Assembly (NCBI GenBank): GCA_945907085.1
Contig: CAMDSS010000153.1
Location: 1 to 5,148 of the forward strand
Length of the DNA stretch: 5,148 nucleotides
Source: Cyanobium sp. NIES-981
GTDB lineage: Bacteria > Cyanobacteriota > Cyanobacteriia > PCC-6307 > Cyanobiaceae
Direction of reading: 5' to 3'
In this document: one piece after another, positions 1-3,936 of the stretch
How the letters are laid out: every line of letters starts with the position of its first letter
Position numbering within the stretch: the first letter of the stretch is position 1
Made by a program: the position numbers and the translations under genes
Notes under the pieces: generated by a model
The model's input: only the letters and a program-made list of their open reading frames with translations
The model's database searches: none
Told to the model about the DNA's origin: nothing

Positions 1-1
1 G

Positions 2-973
2 GGCGCCTGCTGCGCGGAAGGGCTGGTGGATGCCGCCGGAATCTGTGAGCAGCTGGGCGTGCCCCACCACGTGGTGGATTTTCGGCAGCATTTCCAAGAG
101 CAAATTGTTGATTTCTTGGTGCAGGGCTACGGCGAAGGCGTGACGCCCCTTCCCTGCTCCCGCTGCAACCGGGAGGTGAAATTTGCTCCGATGCTCGCCT
201 GGGCGGCCAAAGAGCGGGGCCTGCAACGCATCGCCACGGGCCACTACGCCCGCGTGCGCCATGGCGATCAGAGCCCCAATGGCCGCCATCAGTTGCTGCG
301 GGGGCTCGATTCCCGCAAGGACCAGAGCTATTTCCTCTACGACCTACCCCAGGAGGTGCTGGGCCGGTTGGTGTTCCCCTTGGGCGAACTCACCAAGGCC
401 GACACCCGTCTGGAGGCGGCCCGCCACGGACTACGTACGGCCGAGAAACCGGAAAGTCAGGATCTCTGCCTGGCCGATCACCACGGCTCGATGAAGGCGT
501 TTCTGGATGCCTATTTGCCGCCGCGCCAGGGGGAAATTGTGCTGGGCGATGGCACGGTGGTGGGCCAGCACGATGGCATCGAGCACTTCACGATTGGCCA
601 GCGCAAGGGGCTGGGGGTGGCCTGGAGTGAGCCCTTGCATGTGGTGCGAATGGATGCGGCCATGAACCGGGTGGTGGTGGCCCCCCGGAGCGAGGCGGCT
701 CGCTCGGAATGCTGCGTGGGAGCGGTGAATTGGGTCTCCATGGCCCCTCCGGATCGGCCCCTGGAGGTGGCGGTGCAGGTGCGTTACCGCAGCGCCCCCG
801 AGCCAGCGCTGTTGACTCCCCTTCCGGCCACAGCCGTCGATACCGCCGGCGGACGGCCCCATCGCTGCCAGGTGGTGTTTACGGATGAGCAGTTTTCGAT
901 CACCCCAGGCCAGGCGGCCGTCTTCTACGACGGTGAGGTCCTCCTGGGGGGTGGGCTGATTCAACGAGACTGA
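2..973 (+). CDS. mnmA: tRNA-specific 2-thiouridylase MnmA (5'-truncated by window edge)
   Basis: MnmA catalyses ATP- and persulfide-dependent 2-thiolation of the wobble uridine (U34) of tRNAs for Lys, Glu and Gln in the cytoplasm. The frame is open from base 2 to the TGA at 971-973, giving 323 visible residues. Comparison with family proteins of about 360-370 residues suggests some 50 N-terminal residues, including the SGGVDSS ATP-pyrophosphatase loop, lie outside the window. Visible family signatures are LPCSRCNREVKF (first catalytic Cys, codon 164-166), IATGHYAR, LLRGLDSRKDQSYFLY, FPLGELTK, then PESQDLCL (second catalytic Cys, codon 467-469) and FTIGQRKGLGV. The C-terminal beta-barrel ends in ITPGQAAVFYDG...LGGG. 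Both redox-active cysteines are present. An extra Cys three residues before the first gives a CxxC; I believe this also occurs in other bacterial MnmA proteins. Identity is very secure; the start cannot be judged. Confidence 0.97.
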   Translation, partial: GACCAEGLVDAAGICEQLGVPHHVVDFRQHFQEQIVDFLVQGYGEGVTPLPCSRCNREVKFAPMLAWAAKERGLQRIATGHYARVRHGDQSPNGRHQLLRGLDSRKDQSYFLYDLPQEVLGRLVFPLGELTKADTRLEAARHGLRTAEKPESQDLCLADHHGSMKAFLDAYLPPRQGEIVLGDGTVVGQHDGIEHFTIGQRKGLGVAWSEPLHVVRMDAAMNRVVVAPRSEAARSECCVGAVNWVSMAPPDRPLEVAVQVRYRSAPEPALLTPLPATAVDTAGGRPHRCQVVFTDEQFSITPGQAAVFYDGEVLLGGGLIQRD

Positions 974-1000
974 TCGAGTGCGCCTGATTCAGCGCGATCA
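971..1000. repeat. Inverted repeat spanning the two convergent stop codons
   Basis: TGATCG at 971-976 is the exact reverse complement of CGATCA at 995-1000, with 18 bases between them. Each arm contains the TGA stop of one of the two convergent genes (mnmA on plus, the [2Fe-2S] gene on minus). The arms are short, the loop is long and there is no T-rich tract on either side, so it does not look like an efficient intrinsic terminator. It may be chance. No other terminator is visible between these genes. Confidence 0.3.
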
Positions 1001-1243
1001 CCAGTAGGGATCGCTGGCCAGTTCCACCGTGAGTTCCCCGCTTGATGCTGCGGGCACCGTGGCGATGCAGGCTCGCACCATCTGGCCATTCACTTCGATT
1101 TCACAGGCGCCACAACTGCCCCCCAGGCAGCCGGTGGGAACGGGGAATCCCGCCGCCTGGGCCGCCACGAGCCAATCGGTGCCTGGCCTAACCGTGCTGC
1201 TGCGGCCATGGGGCCAATGGACCGTGATCGGGGTTGCTGGCAT
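998..1243 (-). CDS. Small standalone [2Fe-2S] ferredoxin-like protein, xanthine-oxidase-type cysteine spacing
   Basis: This 81-residue soluble protein should bind one [2Fe-2S] cluster and carry electrons; its partner is unknown. Four cysteines at residues 39, 44, 47 and 59 form C-x4-C-x2-C-x11-C within GCLGGSCGACEIEVNG and VRACI. That spacing and the GACxxxVNGxxVRAC wording match the N-terminal cluster domain of xanthine oxidase/CO-dehydrogenase small subunits. Plant-type ferredoxins instead have about 29 residues before the last Cys. The tail (GELTVELASDPYW) replaces the second, helical cluster domain of those small subunits, so only a beta-grasp domain remains. There is no signal peptide or membrane segment. 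The ATG at 1243 lies 4 nt after the cobQ TAA stop with no Shine-Dalgarno motif, suggesting translation by coupling to cobQ. A role in the redox chemistry of corrinoid synthesis is inference from position only. Confidence 0.88.
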   Translation of the reverse strand: MPATPITVHWPHGRSSTVRPGTDWLVAAQAAGFPVPTGCLGGSCGACEIEVNGQMVRACIATVPAASSGELTVELASDPYW

Positions 1244-1247
1244 GGGG

Positions 1248-2846
1248 TTAGGTCACAAGCAGAGGACCAAGATCGACGTGCTCTTCAAAGGCATCGGCGA
1301 GGCGATCGAGCAACTGATCCCGGTGTTGGCTGTGGTGGGGTTGGCGTTCACTCAGCAACGGCAACCCTTTGCGCTGGCGCAGTTGATTGAGCCAGCGCCG
1401 CCGCCAGGGGCCGCTTTCAAACACGCCATGGAGGTAGGTGCCGGCCACCAGCCCACCCTGGTCCCCCCAGGATTGCCACCAGCCCAGGCTGGGGTCGTCA
1501 GCTAAGGGGCCGCCATGGGCGAGAGGCTCCGGATTGGCAGGGTCCAGATTGGCGATCTGATGGGGGTTGCTGACGCCGCGGTGCAGCTCAAAACCTTCCA
1601 GCTGCAGGGCTGCTTGGACCCCATGGCATGGGCTTTGGCTGCTGCCTTCGCTGGGCAGGGGCCAGAGGGCCTGGCTGCGCCGTTGGCGGAGGGCCTTGGC
1701 ACCTTCAAACACGGTGCGCAGCGGTAGCAATCCCAAGCCGGCCGGGCTGGCGGAAGCGGCTCCCCCTTCGCGGCCTTCGGGATCCACGAGCTCCACACCG
1801 AGCATTTGCATGCCGCCGCAGATGCCAAAGACCTGGCCCCCTGCCGCCGCATAACGCTTCAGCTCCTGCCCGAGGCCCCTGGCCTGGAGGGCGGCCAGAT
1901 CCCGCAGGGTTTGCTTGCTGCCCGGCACGATCACGGCGTCGGGCTGGCCCAAGGGCTCGCCGGGCTGGATCCAGCGCAGCTGCACGCTGGCTTCCGTTTC
2001 CAGGGGGTCGAGGTCGGAGAAGTTGCTCAGCGATGGCAGCCGCAGCACGGCGACCTCCAGTTCGGCGGTGCTTTTGCGGCCGCGGCGCTCCAACAGATCC
2101 AGGGAATCTTCTGGCGGAAAGAGCTCGTTGAGCCAGGGCATCACCCCCAGCACCGGAATGCCGGTTTCCTGTTCCAGCCAGCTGCGGCCTTGATCAAAGA
2201 GTTCCCGCCGGCCCCGGAAGCGGTTGATCAGGATCCCTTTGATCAGCGGTCGTTGCACCGGGCTGAGCAGGGCCAAGGTGCCCACGATCTGGGCAAAGAC
2301 GCCCCCGCGCTCGATATCGGCCACCAGCAGGCAATGGGCCCGCAGGTATTGGGCCAGGCGCAGGTTGGTGAGATCCCGGGCCTGCAGATTCACTTCCACC
2401 GGGCTGCCAGCCCCCTCGAGCACCAGCCGCCCTTGGGGGTATTGGTTTTTCAAGGCGCCCAGGCCGCTGCGAATCGCTGCCCAGCCCGGCTTGAACCAAT
2501 CGCGGTAGTAGTGCTCGGCGCGGGCGGTGCCCACCGCTTGGCCCAGGTGAATCAACTCACTGGTGCTGTCGCCCTGGGGTTTGAGCAGCACTGGATTCAT
2601 GGCTACCTGGGGCTCCAGGCCCGCCGCCCAGGCCTGCAGGGCTTGGGAGTAGGCCATCTCGCCCCCGGCCTGATCCACCCAGGCATTGAGACTCATGTTT
2701 TGGCCCTTAAAGGGCAGCGGTTGCTCGCCGCGGCGCTTCAACAGCCGGCAAAGCGCCGCGGTCATCAGGGTTTTGCCCGCACCGCTGGAGGTGCCCAGCA
2801 CCATCAAAGGTCTGGGTGGCTGGGTTTGGTGCTCGATCTTGCTCAC
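1248..2846 (-). CDS. cobQ: Cobyric acid synthase CobQ (glutamine-hydrolysing)
   Basis: CobQ amidates the b, d, e and g side chains of adenosylcobyrinic a,c-diamide with ATP and glutamine to give adenosylcobyric acid, a late cytoplasmic step of cobamide synthesis. Using the GTG at 2844-2846 the protein has 532 residues, near the usual ~500. The N-terminal dethiobiotin-synthetase-like ATPase domain has LMVLGTSSGAGKT (P-loop 2769-2795), PFKGQNMSLNAWV, NPVLLKPQGDSTSE, LEGAGSPVEVNL and INRFRGRRELF, followed by SNFSDLDPL. The C-terminal class I glutaminase-like domain has VIVPGSKQTLRDL, FGICGGMQMLG (nucleophile Cys, codon 1818-1820), EGFELHRG and GTYLHGVFES (His, codon 1428-1430). All key motifs are intact. 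The start is uncertain: GTG 2846 gives 14 residues before MVLGT, the length I recall in Prochlorococcus CobQ. A TTG at 2861 overlaps the upstream stop as TTGA, and an ATG at 2894 would add a Pro-rich leader overlapping the upstream gene by 37 nt. None has a good ribosome-binding site. It sits between an upstream winged-helix-like gene and a downstream mini-ferredoxin, all on one strand. Confidence 0.96.
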   Translation of the reverse strand: MSKIEHQTQPPRPLMVLGTSSGAGKTLMTAALCRLLKRRGEQPLPFKGQNMSLNAWVDQAGGEMAYSQALQAWAAGLEPQVAMNPVLLKPQGDSTSELIHLGQAVGTARAEHYYRDWFKPGWAAIRSGLGALKNQYPQGRLVLEGAGSPVEVNLQARDLTNLRLAQYLRAHCLLVADIERGGVFAQIVGTLALLSPVQRPLIKGILINRFRGRRELFDQGRSWLEQETGIPVLGVMPWLNELFPPEDSLDLLERRGRKSTAELEVAVLRLPSLSNFSDLDPLETEASVQLRWIQPGEPLGQPDAVIVPGSKQTLRDLAALQARGLGQELKRYAAAGGQVFGICGGMQMLGVELVDPEGREGGAASASPAGLGLLPLRTVFEGAKALRQRRSQALWPLPSEGSSQSPCHGVQAALQLEGFELHRGVSNPHQIANLDPANPEPLAHGGPLADDPSLGWWQSWGDQGGLVAGTYLHGVFESGPWRRRWLNQLRQRKGLPLLSERQPHHSQHRDQLLDRLADAFEEHVDLGPLLVT

Positions 2847-2857
2847 AGGCGCAGGGG

Positions 2858-3268
2858 TCAAAGCCTTGGCCGGCGGCGGCTGATCAGGTGCCATAGGCGT
2901 TCGGCCAAGCTCGCCCCAGGGATTTCGCCGGGCCATTGGCCTAGCACCGCCCTGCCCATGGGGGTGAGGCGCACCCTGTGGGTGAGGCCTTGGCCATCCA
3001 CCTCGCGCCGGAGCACGCCGAGTTGGATCAGCCAAATCCAAAGAGCTTCAGCCCGCTCGGGAGCCATGGTCCTGGTGCAGAGGCTCAGGGCATCGTTGCG
3101 GCGGCACAACTCGCCACTGCTGAGGGCCCGCTGCGCCACTTCCTCATAGAACGCCCTGCGAAAGGGCAGGCAGCGCAGGGCGTTGGCGGCCCGGCCCGTG
3201 GCCCGAGGGTCGTTGAGCAGCGCGGCAACGTTGCCCGGGTCGCGCTCTGGGGTGGCCCGTAGTTGCAT
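2858..3268 (-). CDS. Conserved cyanobacterial protein, winged-helix-like, resembling the Npun_F0494 family
   Basis: This is a 136-residue protein of unknown function. From memory it resembles the uncharacterised cyanobacterial Npun_F0494 family; the shared features are RAxNALRCLPFRRAFYEE (residues 26-43), WLIQLGVLRREVDGQGLTHRVRLTPMGR (79-106) and a basic amphipathic tail LAERLWHLISRRRPRL. The 79-106 segment reads like the recognition helix and wing of a winged-helix domain, where LTPxGR usually follows the wing, so nucleic-acid binding is possible but unproven. No enzymatic motif, signal peptide or membrane span is visible. The ATG at 3266-3268 was chosen because AGGGAG lies 9 nt upstream (3278-3283). 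An upstream ATG at 3358 in the same frame would add a low-quality Arg/Gly-rich leader that overlaps the maf coding start, so it is rejected. It precedes cobQ by 11 nt and is probably co-transcribed with it. Confidence 0.82.
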   Translation of the reverse strand: MQLRATPERDPGNVAALLNDPRATGRAANALRCLPFRRAFYEEVAQRALSSGELCRRNDALSLCTRTMAPERAEALWIWLIQLGVLRREVDGQGLTHRVRLTPMGRAVLGQWPGEIPGASLAERLWHLISRRRPRL

Positions 3269-3283
3269 AGGGAGATTCTCCCT
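3269..3283 (-). promoter_or_regulatory. Ribosome-binding site inside a hairpin abutting the start codon
   Basis: On the minus strand, AGGGAG (3283-3278), AAT and CTCCCT (3274-3269) form a perfect 6-bp stem with a 3-nt loop, directly followed by the ATG at 3268. The 5' arm is the best Shine-Dalgarno match for the winged-helix-like gene and lies 9 nt before the ATG. If the stem forms in the mRNA it would hide the ribosome-binding site. The inverted repeat is seen directly; translational control is inference. Confidence 0.55.
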
Positions 3284-3286
3284 GAT

Positions 3287-3295
3287 CCCCCCCCC
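3287..3295. repeat. Homopolymer run of nine C (nine G on minus strand)
   Basis: Nine consecutive C occupy the short gap between the divergent start codons. They end 4 bases before the maf ATG at 3300, where a maf ribosome-binding site would be expected, so maf has no purine-rich site there. On the minus strand the run lies in the 5' leader of the winged-helix-like gene, just upstream of its AGGGAG. Runs of this length are prone to slippage. Confidence 0.7.
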
Positions 3296-3299
3296 TTCC

Positions 3300-3884
3300 A
3301 TGCTGGTACTCGCCTCAGCTTCCCCTGCGCGCCGCCGCCTGCTCGAGCAGGCCGCCATTCCCCATCGGGTGCGGGTGAGCGGGGTGGATGAGGAGGCAAT
3401 CAGGGCCAGCGATCCAGCTGTTTTGGTGCAGCTGCTGGCCCAGGCTAAGGCCCAGGCCGTGGATCAGGCGCTGCAGGCCGAGGGCTCCCGCGCCGCTGCC
3501 TGGGGTGTGTTGGGTTGCGACTCGCTGTTGGTGTTTGAGGGTGAGGTGTTCGGTAAGCCCGCGGATCAGGCGGAGGCGATCGCCCGCTGGCGCCGCATGG
3601 CTGGCGGCGTGGGCGAGCTGCTGACGGGCCACTGCTTGCTGCCGGGAAACCGCTTGTTGCCGGGAAACCGCCTGCAGCTGGAAACGGTCACCACCCGGGT
3701 GCACTTTGCGGCCCTCAGTGCTGCAGAAATCGAGGCCTATGTGGCCACGGGGGAACCGTTGGCCTGCGCCGGCGGATTTGCCCTGGAGGGGCGCGGCGGC
3801 CTGGCAGTGGAGCGCCTCGAGGGCTGTTTTAGCAACGTGATCGGGTTGAGTCTGCCCCTGCTGAGGCGGTGGTTGAACCCATAA
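3300..3884 (+). CDS. maf: Maf family nucleoside triphosphate pyrophosphatase
   Basis: Maf proteins hydrolyse non-canonical or certain canonical NTPs to NMP and pyrophosphate, a house-cleaning role; the YhdE branch acts on dTTP/UTP and the YceF branch on 7-methyl-GTP. The substrate is not decided here. The protein has 194 residues, the usual family size. It opens with MLVLASASPARRRLLEQ, the standard Maf N terminus, which fixes the ATG at 3300-3302. A further in-frame ATG at 3183 would add 39 residues lying inside the divergent gene and is rejected. GVDEEAI (residues 28-34), LGCDSLLVFEGEVFGKP with the conserved Asp74, TTRVHF, EIEAYVATGEP, AGGFALEGRGG and SNVIGLSLPLL follow in family order. Residues 113-124 are a doubled hexapeptide, LLPGNR LLPGNR, from an 18-bp tandem duplication in a loop; the flanking motifs remain in frame. 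The gene converges on psbC and has no visible promoter or ribosome-binding site of its own. Confidence 0.96.
   Translation: MLVLASASPARRRLLEQAAIPHRVRVSGVDEEAIRASDPAVLVQLLAQAKAQAVDQALQAEGSRAAAWGVLGCDSLLVFEGEVFGKPADQAEAIARWRRMAGGVGELLTGHCLLPGNRLLPGNRLQLETVTTRVHFAALSAAEIEAYVATGEPLACAGGFALEGRGGLAVERLEGCFSNVIGLSLPLLRRWLNP
3575..3584. repeat. HIP1-type palindrome GGCGATCGCC
   Basis: This is the extended form of the cyanobacterial highly iterated palindrome (core GCGATCGC, 3576-3583), lying inside maf. It is the only exact copy I found in the window; a 7-of-8 near match (GCGATCGA) occurs close to 1305 inside cobQ. A single copy in GC-rich DNA could be chance. Confidence 0.5.
3635..3670 (+). repeat. 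18-bp tandem duplication within maf
   Basis: Unit 1, CTTGCTGCCGGGAAACCG (3635-3652), is followed directly by unit 2 (3653-3670), identical except for C to T at the fifth base. The length is a multiple of three, so the reading frame is kept and the duplication adds LLPGNR. The preceding codons (3618-3635, LLTGHC) are similar but more diverged. Confidence 0.95.
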
Positions 3885-3911
3885 AAAAGCCCCCGCCTTG
3901 CGGCGAGGGCT
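3883..3911 (-). terminator. Intrinsic terminator of psbC
   Basis: Read on the minus strand, AGCCCTCGCC (3911-3902), loop GCAA (3901-3898) and GGCGGGGGCT (3897-3888) form a 10-bp stem with one U-G wobble and a GNRA-type tetraloop. It is followed at once by six T (3888-3883, the first being the last base of the stem). It begins about 25 bases after the psbC stop. On the plus strand the same wobble position becomes a C/A mismatch and a G-rich stretch follows instead of T, so it should serve psbC and not maf. Confidence 0.92.
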
Positions 3912-3936
3912 GGGGGACGACAGTCGCTGAAATGAA

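Noticed and set aside
431..964. 177-codon minus-strand open frame antisense to mnmA
   Set aside because: His/Arg/Gly-rich shadow of the MnmA frame, with no ribosome-binding site or motif.
1029..1505. 158-codon plus-strand frame across the mini-ferredoxin and cobQ end
   Set aside because: It spans two well-supported opposite-strand genes and its translation is a Pro/Ala-rich shadow.
2847..3041. Longer N terminus for CobQ reaching up to 3041
   Set aside because: It would overlap most of the second half of the upstream gene, and the added residues are Pro/Arg/Gly-rich with no family similarity.
1806..3149. 447-codon plus-strand open frame antisense to cobQ and the gene before it
   Set aside because: It mirrors the strongly supported CobQ frame in GC-rich DNA where stops are rare. 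Its composition is Gln/Ala/Gly/His-rich without any recognisable motif, and it ignores gene boundaries.
3183..3299. Longer N terminus for Maf from the ATG at 3183
   Set aside because: The Maf family begins at MLVLASASP; the extra 39 residues lie inside the divergent gene and the C9 run.
3269..3358. Longer N terminus for the winged-helix-like protein from 3358
   Set aside because: It would overlap the conserved maf start and is Arg/Gly-rich. The ATG at 3268 has the better-placed AGGGAG.
3883..3911. Bidirectional terminator serving maf as well
   Set aside because: The plus-strand version has a C/A mismatch in the stem and is followed by GGGGGACGA rather than T residues.
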